Source: Streptococcus thermophilus
GTDB taxonomy: Bacteria > Actinomycetota > Actinomycetes > Mycobacteriales > Mycobacteriaceae
Direction of reading: 5' to 3'
Assembly: GCA_900618065.1 (NCBI GenBank)
Contig: UYIL01000003.1
Span: 1,426,001-1,490,000 of the forward strand
Length of the DNA stretch: 64,000 nt
Shown here: positions 38,939 through 47,790 of the stretch, one piece after another
Layout of the letters: each line of letters opens with the position of its first letter
Numbering within the stretch: position 1 is the first letter of the stretch
The notes under the pieces: model-generated
Database searches by the model: none
What the model saw: the letters and a program-made list of their open reading frames with translations, nothing else
What the model was told of the DNA's origin: nothing
Program-made: the position numbers and the translations under genes

Positions 38939-40663
38939 TTAGCGAGCAATGATCGCGAAGTCCCAGGCGTCGAGCTCGGTCTGCTGCTTATCGACGCGCG
39001 GCGAACCGTACGAATACACCAACTCACCACCCGCAGGCACTGTGACTTGCTCGTCGGAGAAGTTGGCGGCGAGGAAGACGTCGTCGTACCCCATGGTCAA
39101 CCACTTCTCGCCGTCTGCGCCGTGATCGACCTGGAGCTCGCGCAGGTCGTCTTTGGCCAGTCCGAGCCGGCGGCGCAGCGTGAGCAGATCCTTGTAGGTT
39201 TCGTACATCTTCACGTTGTCGCCGGCGAAGTTCCAGTCGAGTTTCGCCGACTCGAAGGTCGCGGGGTCGACCGGGTCGGGCACATGGTCGAAGTTCCAGC
39301 CGTAGCGGGCGAATTCGTGCGCGCGACCTTCGCGGGTGAGCCGCTGCAAGTTCTCGTCCATGTGGGAGACGAAGAAAGGGAACGGGGTCTGGGCGTAGAA
39401 CTCCTCGCCCATGAAGATCATCGGTGTGAACGGGCTGAAGAAGATCACAGCCGCCTTCAACGCGTGTTGCGCCATCGTCAGGTTTTGCGAGGGTCGGTCG
39501 CCCGCTGCGCGGTTGCCTACCTGGTCGTGCGTGGTGGTGTAAGTGATCAGCTTCCACGGGGCGATCTGCTCTAAGTTCAGTGCGCGCCCGTGCGTGCGTC
39601 CGCGGAAGTTGGACCAGTCTCTGCGGAAGCGGTAGCCGTGGCGGAGACTGTCAGCGAGGATCTCCACGGTGCCGAAGTCCTCGTAGTAGGCGATGTTTTC
39701 GCCGGTGATGACGGTGTGGAGGGCATGGTGGACGTCGTCAAGCCACTGCGCGTCCAGCCCGTAGCCGCCGTGGGCGTAGTCGGCGATGATGCGCGGATCA
39801 TTCAAGTCGCTCTCGGCGATGATGATCGGGTTCGGGCCGTTCTTTACCTCGATCTCGTCGGCGAGCATGTTGATCTCCTCCATGATGGAGTACGCTGCGC
39901 GGTCATCGTAGGAGTGCACGGCATCGAGGCGCAGCCCATCGATGTGGAATTCGTCGAGCCACTGCCGGACAGAATCAAGCACGTAGGCGCGCACCTCATC
40001 CGAGTTCGCACCCGAGAGATTGACCACGTCGCCCCAGCCTGTCGAGCCGGCCGTGGTGTAGGGGCCGAACATGCCGTTGTAGTTGCCGTCGGGGCCGAAG
40101 TGGTTGTAGACGACGTCAAGGAAGACGCCGACACCGCGGTGGTGAGCAGCATCCACAAGCCGCTTGAGGCCCTCCGGTCCGCCGTAGGATTCCTGGACTG
40201 CAAACCAGTCGACACCGTCGTAGCCCCAGTTTCGTTCGCCCCCGAACGGCTGGACCGGCATCAGTTCGATCGTGGTCACACCGAGTTCCACGAGGTAATC
40301 AAGCTTGTCGACGATCGCATCGAACGTCCCCTCCGGCGTGAACGTGCCCACGTGAAGCTCATAGATGACTTGGCCCTGCAATTCGTAGTTGACCCAGTGG
40401 TCGTCGGTCCACGGGAAGTCTGTGCTGACGACTGCTGAGAGACCGTGAATCCCGTCCGGTTGGCGCCGGGAGCGTGGGTCGGGGAGGGGTTTGGACCACT
40501 CGTTTCCGTCGAAAAGTTTGAAGCCGTACCGCTGGCCGTGCACTTGCTCGACGTCGCTGGTCCACCAGCCGCGACGACTGTTGTCGCGGCGCATGCCGTG
40601 CTCGTGGTCGTCGACGATGAGACGGACATCGTGTGCGTGCGGGGCCCAGACCTCAAACCTCAT
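38939..40663 (-). CDS. treZ: Malto-oligosyltrehalose trehalohydrolase TreZ
   Basis: GH13 enzyme of 574 residues that releases trehalose from maltooligosyl-trehalose made by TreY. An N-terminal carbohydrate-binding domain (MRFEVWAPHAHDVRL) precedes the catalytic barrel. The four GH13 regions are DVVYNHFGPDG, GLRLDAVHSYDD with the nucleophile Asp, IIAESDLND with the acid Glu and TTHDQVGNRA. The frame stays open far upstream but the protein family begins at this ATG. A TAGGCT box lies seven bases before it (40671-40676 on this strand), with no ribosome site, so the mRNA may be leaderless. Confidence 0.95.
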   Translation of the reverse strand: MRFEVWAPHAHDVRLIVDDHEHGMRRDNSRRGWWTSDVEQVHGQRYGFKLFDGNEWSKPLPDPRSRRQPDGIHGLSAVVSTDFPWTDDHWVNYELQGQVIYELHVGTFTPEGTFDAIVDKLDYLVELGVTTIELMPVQPFGGERNWGYDGVDWFAVQESYGGPEGLKRLVDAAHHRGVGVFLDVVYNHFGPDGNYNGMFGPYTTAGSTGWGDVVNLSGANSDEVRAYVLDSVRQWLDEFHIDGLRLDAVHSYDDRAAYSIMEEINMLADEIEVKNGPNPIIIAESDLNDPRIIADYAHGGYGLDAQWLDDVHHALHTVITGENIAYYEDFGTVEILADSLRHGYRFRRDWSNFRGRTHGRALNLEQIAPWKLITYTTTHDQVGNRAAGDRPSQNLTMAQHALKAAVIFFSPFTPMIFMGEEFYAQTPFPFFVSHMDENLQRLTREGRAHEFARYGWNFDHVPDPVDPATFESAKLDWNFAGDNVKMYETYKDLLTLRRRLGLAKDDLRELQVDHGADGEKWLTMGYDDVFLAANFSDEQVTVPAGGELVYSYGSPRVDKQQTELDAWDFAIIAR

Positions 40664-40693
40664 GCCAACCAGCCTAAGTAAAATCTGGGACTC
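40664..40693. promoter_or_regulatory. 30-bp divergent promoter region treZ / yigZ-like
   Basis: On the minus strand TAGGCT (40676-40671) is seven bases before the treZ ATG. On the plus strand TAAAAT (40679-40684) is nine bases before the YigZ-like ATG. Only three bases separate the two -10 boxes, so the promoters must share space. Confidence 0.5.
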
Positions 40694-41335
40694 ATGCTGA
40701 CGACGTTCACTCTGCCGCCCTCCGGTGCTCCGGTGGTCAATGAGATCGAGATCAAGAAATCTCGCTTTATCACGTGGGTCGCACGTGCTGAATCCGAGGA
40801 AGAAGCCCGCGACGTGATCGCGCGTGCGCGCGCAGAGTTTCCCGACGCGCGGCACCACTGCACCGCGTTCATCGTGGACCCGGAAGGTCGCATCGAGCGT
40901 TCCTCCGACGATGGGGAACCGTCCGGCACGGCCGGCAAGCCCATGCTCGACGCACTGCGGGGGTCGGGGCTGCGCTGTGCGGTCGCTGTGGTCATCCGTT
41001 ATTTCGGCGGCGTGAAGCTGGGCGCAGGGGGACTCGTCCACGCCTACTCGGAATCGGTGTCGCAGGCGGTGGGGGTAGTAAAGCCCGTCGAAAAGCGGAT
41101 GCGGGAACTTGCCCGCGTCGACTTGCCGCATGCTGACGCAGGCCGAGTCGAAGCGGACCTGCGCGCCGCCGGCATAGACGTGGTCAATGTCGCCTACGGT
41201 GCCCAAGCGACGTACACCCTCGCTGTCGCCCCAGGCGGAATGGGGGAGTTGAACGACCTGCTCGCGGTCTTGACTCACGGTGACTGCGAAGCGCGCACGG
41301 TGGGGCAGACGTGGGTCGAGCGTGCGATAGACTGA
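40694..41335 (+). CDS. YigZ/IMPACT family protein
   Basis: A 213-residue protein of the UPF0029/IMPACT family. The conserved N-terminal motif RHHCTAFIV is near residue 55 and SSDDGEPSGTAGKPML near residue 74, followed by RYFGGVKLGAGGLVHAYS. The C-terminal third has the DUF1949 layout. The role in bacteria is not settled; ribosome- or RNA-linked stress functions have been proposed. It has no ribosome site and starts nine bases after a TAAAAT box. Confidence 0.88.
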   Translation: MLTTFTLPPSGAPVVNEIEIKKSRFITWVARAESEEEARDVIARARAEFPDARHHCTAFIVDPEGRIERSSDDGEPSGTAGKPMLDALRGSGLRCAVAVVIRYFGGVKLGAGGLVHAYSESVSQAVGVVKPVEKRMRELARVDLPHADAGRVEADLRAAGIDVVNVAYGAQATYTLAVAPGGMGELNDLLAVLTHGDCEARTVGQTWVERAID

Positions 41336-41340
41336 ACCCC

Positions 41341-41574
41341 ATGACACTCCAGCCCCGCCCGAACAACCCGATCGAAGCACGCAAGCAGGCCGTTCGCCGC
41401 TACTCCCGTAACGGCGCAATGTGGGTCGGCGGGGGCGTCGTCGGCGGTGCTGTGTTGGCTCTTCTGACCCAGACGTGGACGCTGCTGGTGCTTGGTTTCG
41501 TGGTTGCCGTTGTCGGCGGAATGGTCAACTACAGCAAGGTCCAGAAGATCATCAACCACCAGGACCAGTACTAG
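41341..41574 (+). CDS. Small two-helix membrane protein
   Basis: A 77-residue protein from the ATG at 41341. A positively charged N-terminus (PIEARKQAVRRYSRNG) is followed by two hydrophobic helices and a short polar end (YSKVQKIINHQDQY). It starts five bases after the YigZ-like stop and its own stop overlaps the next GTG by one base. It is therefore part of a three-gene unit. No function is recognised. Confidence 0.75.
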   Translation: MTLQPRPNNPIEARKQAVRRYSRNGAMWVGGGVVGGAVLALLTQTWTLLVLGFVVAVVGGMVNYSKVQKIINHQDQY

Positions 41575-41951
41575 TGCCAGACGGATCCGCCGTCCGCATC
41601 GACGTGTGGGTGTGGGCGGTGCGCATGTACAAGACCCGCACCGAGGCCGCGAACGCTGTGCGCGCCGGGCATGTGAAACTCAACGGCAACGCGGTTAAGC
41701 CCTCTGCCCAGGTTGTGCCGGGGGACCGCGTCAAAGCCTGGAAAGACTACCGCGACCTGGAGTATGAGGTGGTAGACACGCCCCGCAAACGTGTGGGGGC
41801 GCCGATCGCACGGCAGTGTTACATTGACCACTCGCCGCCGCCACCGCCGAAGGAGTACTTCTACTCCATGCCCAAGCGCGACCGCGGTGCCGGCAGGCCG
41901 ACGAAGAAAGAACGTCGCGAGCTGGACAAACTACGCGGCAGGCGCATCTAG
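41574..41951 (+). CDS. S4-domain RNA-binding protein (Hsp15-like)
   Basis: A 125-residue protein with an S4 domain at about residues 7-60 (VRIDVWVWAVRMYKTRTEAA) and a basic C-terminal tail (RGAGRPTKKERRELDKLRG). This is the Hsp15 layout; Hsp15 rescues stalled 50S subunits carrying peptidyl-tRNA. The GTG overlaps the stop of the small membrane protein gene. It converges with the DUF1266-like gene. Confidence 0.85.
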   Translation: MPDGSAVRIDVWVWAVRMYKTRTEAANAVRAGHVKLNGNAVKPSAQVVPGDRVKAWKDYRDLEYEVVDTPRKRVGAPIARQCYIDHSPPPPPKEYFYSMPKRDRGAGRPTKKERRELDKLRGRRI

Positions 41952-41964
41952 TGCAGCAGAGCGC

Positions 41965-42795
41965 TTAGCCGTGCAGCGGGAAGCGCCGCCACGGGGAGTT
42001 CGGGTCCGTCAGCGCTTCGGTGAGAACGTGGTCGAAGATCTGCAGCTCACCCTGCATATCGTCCGCGTTATCGCGGATAGTGTCGGCGGACCAGATCGCG
42101 CGGCCCCACCAGAAGCTTGCGGCAGCATCCGCCCAGGACAAGAAGTGTTTCTGTAGCTCGGCGACGGCGCGGGAAGCGTAGCTGGCGTACTCCTCAGGGG
42201 AGATGATGCCGACCATGGCGGCGGTCGCACCGGTCATTTCCACGCGCATGATGTCCCACGCGCGGGTCGTTGCCGGAGCCGACGGTGCGTTGACATTCGC
42301 GAACGACGGGTGGGTGCGCACGGCGATCCAGTGATCGAAATTAGTCCAAAGTTGTTCCGGGTCAATCCAGTTGGAAATGCCCAGGTGCTCCAGGAAGATC
42401 TCCATTGTCCGCCGGCGCTCCGAGAAATCCTGCGAACGCCATTCCTGTGGCGCGAACTCGCCGGTGAGCATCTCTGCGGTGTGCAGCACGGCATCCGACG
42501 AGGGGGTGTGCATGTCACCGGCGATGAGCATCTCGGTCATCTGACGGGTTTCGTCCGCTGAGGTGATGCCCCACCACTGCTCGAGCATGCGCTTGTACTG
42601 CACACGGTCCTTCTGCACGGGCAGCGTGGGAGTGTCCACGGGCCGGTCATGCCCAACCCGGTACGGCAGCGCGAAACACGCCTCCAACACCGTCTGCCGA
42701 TTCGGTTGTGGGGTGCTCCATTCCCACAGGTCAACGGCAATATCCTCAGCCTTGGCGCGGGGGCGTTCAAACCGAGCGGCAGTGATGGCGGTCAT
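41965..42795 (-). CDS. DUF1266-like protein, copy A
   Basis: A 276-residue cytoplasmic protein without signal or membrane helix. The second half (TTRAWDIMRVEMTGATAAMVG, EEYASYASRAVAELQKHFLSWADAAASFWWGRAIWSAD) has the pattern of the DUF1266 family: an AWD-R element, an alanine-rich helix and SW...GRAIW. A paralogue of exactly the same length lies at 46333-47163, about 60% identical over the part I compared by eye. AAGGAA lies 9-14 bases before the ATG. It faces away from the PH-like gene across a 107-bp shared promoter region. Function unknown. Confidence 0.7.
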   Translation of the reverse strand: MTAITAARFERPRAKAEDIAVDLWEWSTPQPNRQTVLEACFALPYRVGHDRPVDTPTLPVQKDRVQYKRMLEQWWGITSADETRQMTEMLIAGDMHTPSSDAVLHTAEMLTGEFAPQEWRSQDFSERRRTMEIFLEHLGISNWIDPEQLWTNFDHWIAVRTHPSFANVNAPSAPATTRAWDIMRVEMTGATAAMVGIISPEEYASYASRAVAELQKHFLSWADAAASFWWGRAIWSADTIRDNADDMQGELQIFDHVLTEALTDPNSPWRRFPLHG

Positions 42796-42902
42796 CGGGG
42801 GATTCCTTCCTCAAACGGCGGATGTGAAACTAAGCTCCTGCAAAGTTTGCTGCATAGATTCTAAGTCCAGATTTACGCAACGCACATGATAGCCTGCCTT
42901 AC
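42796..42902. promoter_or_regulatory. Divergent promoter region of module A
   Basis: TAGCCT at 42890-42895 lies exactly seven bases before the GTG at 42903, with no ribosome site, as in copy B. The conserved AGAxTCTAAG element is at 42856-42865 (copy B at 47217-47226). On the minus strand it gives TAGAAT, a possible -10 box for the DUF1266-like gene. Confidence 0.55.
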
Positions 42903-43418
42903 GTGCTGAATGAGAACGAGTTTGCGCGCAAAGCTTTAGAGCGCTGTGGCGACACCCAGATCGCTCCGGCCGTGGTCGGTGATGTCATGCAGGTGCTTGG
43001 CCCTGGAGAGGAAGTCCTGGAAGTTGCACTCACGAACGCACCCGGGTTCACGTCCGCGTGCGTGTGCACCTCCTCACGGCTGTTCCTGGGCACTGCCCCC
43101 GGCCAGGTGACTGTGATCGACCACGCGTGGCTCACCGGTTTCTGCGGTCGCCCGTACGGGCCGGCAGAGGAGCTCACGCTCACCCTCCAGGCCGTGGATG
43201 GGGAAGTGAACTGGATCGGATTCAACCGCACCGGTTTGATGCGCATCCTCCACGCCCTCGACTTTGCAATGCAAAGCCCGAAACCACAAGCGACCATCCC
43301 CGAACTGTTCAACAAGTGGATCGATGTCCACCACGAAGCGAACAACGTTGAAATGTCTCCCGAACAGTTCGAACTGAACATCCGCGAAGCGATCGGAGAA
43401 CGCCAATGGCTGACCTAA
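42903..43418 (+). CDS. PH-like domain protein, copy A
   Basis: A 171-residue cytoplasmic protein. The middle (about residues 35-115; EVALTNAPGFTSACVCTSSR, LFLGTAPGQVTVIDHAWLTG, then an LTLTL strand and WIGF) alternates strands like bacterial PH/YokE-type domains, and a C-terminal helix (IPELFNKWIDVHHE) follows. The PH assignment is by pattern only. The paralogue at 47275-47790 has the same length and about two thirds identity by eye. The GTG start is probably leaderless. The last 13 bases overlap the next gene. Confidence 0.65.
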   Translation: MLNENEFARKALERCGDTQIAPAVVGDVMQVLGPGEEVLEVALTNAPGFTSACVCTSSRLFLGTAPGQVTVIDHAWLTGFCGRPYGPAEELTLTLQAVDGEVNWIGFNRTGLMRILHALDFAMQSPKPQATIPELFNKWIDVHHEANNVEMSPEQFELNIREAIGERQWLT

Positions 43419-43672
43419 ACACCTACCCGGAGCCGAGTGCCACCTTCTCCGGCGACGCATTCCTTCCTGACCCGCCACCGAACCGGCCTCAACCGAACTA
43501 CGGGCCGGTGCCCCCGGCGCAGCAGAAAGCGCAGAAGGAAGATCCCTACGGTGAGAACTACGAGTTCTGGAAACAGGGCCTGTCCCCGGTGAAGGTCTCC
43601 TACACCACGCAGCTCATCTTGGCCGTGGTCGTGGTCACCATTGTGGTGACCCTCGTGCTCATCTTCGCCTAG
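43406..43672 (+). CDS. Proline-rich tail-anchored peptide, copy A
   Basis: An 88-residue protein with a proline-rich polar N-terminus and one C-terminal membrane helix (about residues 66-88) ending in FA. There is no signal peptide, so the N-terminal part is likely cytoplasmic. The motif GDAFLPDPPxxRPxPNxGP is shared with copy B (47778-48065). Both begin MADLNTY, and both overlap the PH-like gene by 13 bases, so they are made together. Confidence 0.7.
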   Translation: MADLNTYPEPSATFSGDAFLPDPPPNRPQPNYGPVPPAQQKAQKEDPYGENYEFWKQGLSPVKVSYTTQLILAVVVVTIVVTLVLIFA

Positions 43673-43685
43673 CCGCTTTTCACGC

Positions 43686-46181
43686 CTAGCTGTCCCACCG
43701 GGCGGAGTCGAGGTGGTGGCTGACTAGGAGGGCGGCGGGGAGCACGTCGAGAAGCTCGGCGCATTGAATCGTGCCCTCGTACGTCTTGTCCGTCAGGCGA
43801 TCTGTCCACTGCCCCTCGGGGAGGGTGACAGTGGTGTCCCCCCATCCGCCGTTGTCCTCGAGGATAAGGGGCCGGCGGACTGCTAAGCCGATCACAGAGA
43901 GGCTGGTCGAGTCCGAGCCACGCGCAATGCCCACGACATGGTTCTCAGCCTCGCCCACAGCGAAAACAGCCTGGTAGTCGCCCCCCAGGAAGATCTCCGG
44001 GTACTGGCGGCGCAGCATCGCGCCTTCGTGCACGACTGCTTGTTTCGCGCGATCAGCCATACCTTCCAGGTGCGGGTAGAGGCCCGTGCCCTCGGCCTCA
44101 TCGCGGACCCGGCACAGTTCCCCATAGTGATCTTCGCTGTCCTTGAGCTGCGTGAGCGTCTGCTCCCGGTTGACGTAATCGACGAAACGGCGGTTGTCCG
44201 GATCGACGAGGGACAGGTCGATGAACTCTTGGCCCTGGTAGGTGTCCGGAATGCCCGGACCGACGAGCTGGAGCAGCTTCCGGCCGAGGGAGACCTGGAC
44301 AGCACCCCGGTGGATCTCCGTGACGAAGTCGGTGATCATGCCGCTCGCGGGCCCCTCTACAACAGCGTCGACCCAGTCGGTGATGGCCTTTTCGAAGTCG
44401 TGGGCGTTGTCAAACCAGGAGGTGTGCACACCGGCCTCACGCACCGCCTTGACGGCGTAGTCGCGCAGACGTTGCCGTACATCCTCAGTGATTCCGTCAG
44501 CCGGCCACACACCAATGATGTTCTGGATGAGAAAGTGCGCTGTGGCCTGGTCCGGGGCGGGGACAAGCGCGGTGACCTGAGCGATGAGCTCGGCGAAGTT
44601 CTTCGGGCGTTCCGTCAGCTCGATGATGCGTGCGCGGGTGTCTTCACTGCGCTTCGTGTCGTGGGTGGTCAACGCTGTCATGGCGTGCGGCCACAGGTTG
44701 TTGCGCTCTTGCTGGAGCAGGTGGAACTCCGCCGCCGAGACGCCGAAGCGCCCGGGTGCGCCACCGACCTCTTGCAGGGCGACGAGACGGCACGCGCGGT
44801 AGAACAGCGTGTCCTCCACGCCTTTGGCCATGACGGCGCCGCAGACCTGCGCGAAGCGCGTCTTGGCTTCACCGTTGGCCAGCAAAGCGGCGGAAATGAG
44901 GTCGAGGGCTGCGCGCCGGGACGGGAAGCGGCGCACCATATCGGCAACGACGGTGGAGGTCTGGCGCGACAGCGAGATGTAGTCGGCGCGGTACACCGGC
45001 ATGGCAGCAATGAGGTCGATGACCGTCTCGGTCAGGTCTTCCTCGGACACGTTCGCGCCAGCGGTGGAGAAATTATCGCGCCGGATAGCGCGCGTGAGAC
45101 GACGGATCTCTGCAGAGAGCTCGGATTCGGCGACGTCGCGCTTGAGCTGGTGCTCTGCGGCCTCGATAGCGGGCTCATCCCAGGTGGAGCCGGATTGGCG
45201 CAAAGAAAGCATGCTCATGGAGTCTTCGGCTTCGCGGTTGATGAAGATCCCGTCGAGTTCGCGCAGAGCATCGTAACCGGTTGTGCCGTCGACAGCCAAG
45301 CGGGGATCGAGCGGTTCAGTGACACCGAGGATCTTCTCCGCGACTAGCCAACGGTCATCCCCAATGAGGTCGCGGAGTCGGTTGAGGTAGGTGAACGGAT
45401 CTGCAAGACCATCCGGGTGGTCGACGCGGATGCCGTCGATAATGTCTTCTGCGATGAGTTGACGCAGCACGCGGTGGGTGTGCTCGAACACAAGCGGGTC
45501 TTCTTGGCGGATGCCGGCCAACCCGTTGACGGAGAAGAAACGGCGGTAAGAGATGACACCGTCGCGCCAGTACATCAACCGGTAACTCTGGCGTTCGTAG
45601 ACCTCACGCGGATCGTCCTCCAACGACTCGAAGGACCCGGGTTTGAGCGGGAAGTAATTGTCGTAGTACTTCAGCACCGGCTCACCGATTTCATCGACAT
45701 GCGCGAGCTCGAACTTGTCTTCATCACCGGGCTGGCCCAGCACGGGCAACCCCAGCTTGCCGCCGGCGCCGTTATCCTCGTGCCAGTCGATGTCGAAGTA
45801 GGACTCGTACTCCGAATCCTGTCCATTCTTAAGTACATCCCACCACCACTTATTCTTCTGCGGCGTTTCCACACCCAAGTGGTTGGGCACGATATCCAGG
45901 ATCAGGCCCAGTCCCGCTTCGTGGGCCGTGTGCGCAAGCGCGCGCAGGCCGTCCAACCCCCCAAGCTCCGGGTTGACCACAGTCGGGTCGGTGACATCGT
46001 AGTTGTGGTTCGACTCGGGGTAAGACGTGAATACAGGGGAGAGGTACAGGTGAGAGATGCCCAGCGATTTCAGGTAGGGCACTTCAGCTGCCGCGTCCGC
46101 GAAACCGAAGCCGCGGCCCGACGGATCAGCCTGCGTCCCCCGCAATTGCAGGCGGTAGGTGGACGTGATCGGGCGGTACAT
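43686..46181 (-). CDS. treY: Maltooligosyl trehalose synthase TreY
   Basis: GH13 enzyme of 831 residues that turns the reducing end of maltodextrins into a trehalosyl unit, the substrate of TreZ. The GH13 regions are DIVPNHLGVE, GIRVDHPDGL, LVAEKILG and LTTHDTKRSED. The N-terminus MYRPITSTYRLQLRG is typical of TreY. The ATG at 46181 has AAGGAG eight bases upstream; an ATG further up has none. TAGGGT on the minus strand (46219-46214) is a possible -10 box, directly downstream of the left 22-bp repeat. The gene separates the two module copies. Confidence 0.95.
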   Translation of the reverse strand: MYRPITSTYRLQLRGTQADPSGRGFGFADAAAEVPYLKSLGISHLYLSPVFTSYPESNHNYDVTDPTVVNPELGGLDGLRALAHTAHEAGLGLILDIVPNHLGVETPQKNKWWWDVLKNGQDSEYESYFDIDWHEDNGAGGKLGLPVLGQPGDEDKFELAHVDEIGEPVLKYYDNYFPLKPGSFESLEDDPREVYERQSYRLMYWRDGVISYRRFFSVNGLAGIRQEDPLVFEHTHRVLRQLIAEDIIDGIRVDHPDGLADPFTYLNRLRDLIGDDRWLVAEKILGVTEPLDPRLAVDGTTGYDALRELDGIFINREAEDSMSMLSLRQSGSTWDEPAIEAAEHQLKRDVAESELSAEIRRLTRAIRRDNFSTAGANVSEEDLTETVIDLIAAMPVYRADYISLSRQTSTVVADMVRRFPSRRAALDLISAALLANGEAKTRFAQVCGAVMAKGVEDTLFYRACRLVALQEVGGAPGRFGVSAAEFHLLQQERNNLWPHAMTALTTHDTKRSEDTRARIIELTERPKNFAELIAQVTALVPAPDQATAHFLIQNIIGVWPADGITEDVRQRLRDYAVKAVREAGVHTSWFDNAHDFEKAITDWVDAVVEGPASGMITDFVTEIHRGAVQVSLGRKLLQLVGPGIPDTYQGQEFIDLSLVDPDNRRFVDYVNREQTLTQLKDSEDHYGELCRVRDEAEGTGLYPHLEGMADRAKQAVVHEGAMLRRQYPEIFLGGDYQAVFAVGEAENHVVGIARGSDSTSLSVIGLAVRRPLILEDNGGWGDTTVTLPEGQWTDRLTDKTYEGTIQCAELLDVLPAALLVSHHLDSARWDS

Positions 46182-46332
46182 GCTGCGCTCCTTTACGTGG
46201 TGGGTACCCCTCACACCCTAGTCACGAGAGGGAAACCGAGGAGGGCACCGCGCAAGCGCGGGGTGGCAGCGCAGCCGTGTCCGCAACGGTGGGATTGAGT
46301 ATGAATGGGCGGCCTCTGGCTCAGCGGTGGAC
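46182..46332. promoter_or_regulatory. treY upstream region with left direct repeat
   Basis: These 151 bases hold no gene. They contain the left 22-bp repeat (46220-46241), the likely treY promoter and an alternating CGCGCAAGCGCG segment near 46250. Confidence 0.45.
46220..46241. repeat. 22-bp direct repeat, left copy
   Basis: Identical over 22 bases to 48092-48113, with weaker similarity for about 13 more bases to the left. It begins AGTCACGAGAGG and ends ACCGAGG. The two copies bound the second module. Confidence 0.95.
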
Positions 46333-47163
46333 TCAGCCGTGCAGAGGATAATGGCGCCACGGGGAGTTAGGGTCCGTCAACGCTTCCGTGATTACGTGGT
46401 TGAAGTGCCGCAAATGCTTCTGAATAGCCTCGGCATCGTCGCGGACGTTATCGGCGATCCAAATGGCGCGCCCCCACCAGTAGCTGGCTGCTGCCTCCGC
46501 CCATGAAGAAAAGGACTTTTGCAGCTCTGCCACTGCGCGCTGCGCATACCCGGCGTACTCTTCTGCAGTGAGATAACCGACAAGAGCGGAGGTTGCCCCC
46601 GCTATCTCTACGCGCATCAGATCCCACGCCCGAGTCGTGGAAGGGACAGCCGGCGCATTGACACCTGCGAAGGCTGGATGCGTGCGCACCGCGAGCCAGT
46701 TGTCAAAATCCGTGCTGACCTCATACGGATCCATCTGGTTGACTTCAGCCAGGTGTCGGAGAAAGGCTTCCACGGTCCGGCGGCGCTCAACAAACGCCTG
46801 TGACCGGTAGTCACGCGGTGCGAACTCGCTGAGCAGCATTTCGGCGGCCTGGAGGACAACATCGAACACAGGTGTGTGCAGATCAGAGTCCGCCAGCAGT
46901 TTCAGCGTGTAGTGAGCTTCCTCCCCCGAGGTGATGCCCCACCAACTTTTGAGAAGGTGCTTGTTGATCATGCGGAACTTCCACGTGGGCGCTGATGCGG
47001 TGTTGACGGGCCTGTTGTGGTCAACGCGGTACGGCAACCCCACGCAGGCTTGAAGAACGGTTTGTCGGTCCGCCGGTGTTTTGCTCCATTCCCACGTTTC
47101 TTCCAGCAGGTCCGTTGCTTTCGCGTGTGGGCGTTCAAAGCGGGCGGCGGTGATGATCGTCAT
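46333..47163 (-). CDS. DUF1266-like protein, copy B
   Basis: Paralogue of 41965-42795 with the same 276-residue length and the same start (MTIITAARFERPHAKATD versus MTAITAARFERPRAKAED). The DUF1266-type segments TTRAWDLMRVEIAG and SSWAEAAASYWWGRAIW are intact, as is the end DPNSPWRHYPLHG. I took the ATG at 47163, preceded by GGAAGGAG; the frame is open 18 codons further without similarity to copy A. No broken codons are seen, so both copies look functional. Confidence 0.72.
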   Translation of the reverse strand: MTIITAARFERPHAKATDLLEETWEWSKTPADRQTVLQACVGLPYRVDHNRPVNTASAPTWKFRMINKHLLKSWWGITSGEEAHYTLKLLADSDLHTPVFDVVLQAAEMLLSEFAPRDYRSQAFVERRRTVEAFLRHLAEVNQMDPYEVSTDFDNWLAVRTHPAFAGVNAPAVPSTTRAWDLMRVEIAGATSALVGYLTAEEYAGYAQRAVAELQKSFSSWAEAAASYWWGRAIWIADNVRDDAEAIQKHLRHFNHVITEALTDPNSPWRHYPLHG

Positions 47164-47274
47164 CGGGGCTCCTTCCCGGGCGGCCGGACCAGCCCGTGAA
47201 AATGGAAGATTGGTCAAGAGTCTAAGGAAAGCTTAAGGGCGGGTTGAGGCGGTGTTCATGTTAGCCTGCGTGTC
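47164..47274. promoter_or_regulatory. Divergent promoter region of module B
   Basis: TAGCCT at 47262-47267 is seven bases before the GTG at 47275, as in copy A, within a shared CATGxTAGCCTGC block. AGAGTCTAAG is at 47217-47226 and gives TAGACT on the minus strand toward the DUF1266-like gene. Confidence 0.55.
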
Positions 47275-47790
47275 GTGGACATCAGGAACGAGTTTGCCCG
47301 AAGAGCTTTGCAACGCTGCGGTGACCAACAGATCGCGCCCGCAGTTGTCAACGATGTCGTGCAGATTCTCCGCGAAGGGGAGGAGATTCTGGAGGTCGCA
47401 TTGACCAGCGCCCCTGGATTCACCACCGCGTGCGTATGCACGTCCTCCAGGCTGTTTCTGGGTACCGCGCCGGGGCAGGTGACGGTGATAGACCATGAGT
47501 GGCTCACCGGCTTCAGCGGCCGCCCATATGGCCCGTCCCAGGAACCTACGCTGACCCTGAAAGCATTGGACGGCGAGGTGAATTGGATCGGCTTCAATCA
47601 GGCTGGCCTGCTGCGCATTCTGCATGCGCTGGCATTCTGCTTCGAACCCACGTACCAGGCGACCACTATTCCGGAACTGTTCAACCGCTGGATCGATATC
47701 CACCAAGAAAGCGATCGCGTCGACTTGGCCGATGAACAGTTCGATCAGAGAATTCACCAAGCGATTGGAAAGCGGCCATGGCTGACCTAA
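47275..47790 (+). CDS. PH-like domain protein, copy B
   Basis: A 171-residue paralogue of 42903-43418. The central CVCTSSRLFLGTAPGQVTV and GEVNWIGF segments are identical to copy A, while the ends differ more, as expected if the core is under constraint. The GTG is probably leaderless. The stop overlaps the start of the proline-rich peptide gene by 13 bases. No recognised enzyme motif. Confidence 0.66.
   Translation: MDIRNEFARRALQRCGDQQIAPAVVNDVVQILREGEEILEVALTSAPGFTTACVCTSSRLFLGTAPGQVTVIDHEWLTGFSGRPYGPSQEPTLTLKALDGEVNWIGFNQAGLLRILHALAFCFEPTYQATTIPELFNRWIDIHQESDRVDLADEQFDQRIHQAIGKRPWLT

Noticed and set aside
40664..41419. Upstream extension of the treZ frame by about 250 codons
   Set aside because: The added part is antisense to the YigZ-like gene and has no TreZ similarity; the family start and a -10 box are at 40663.
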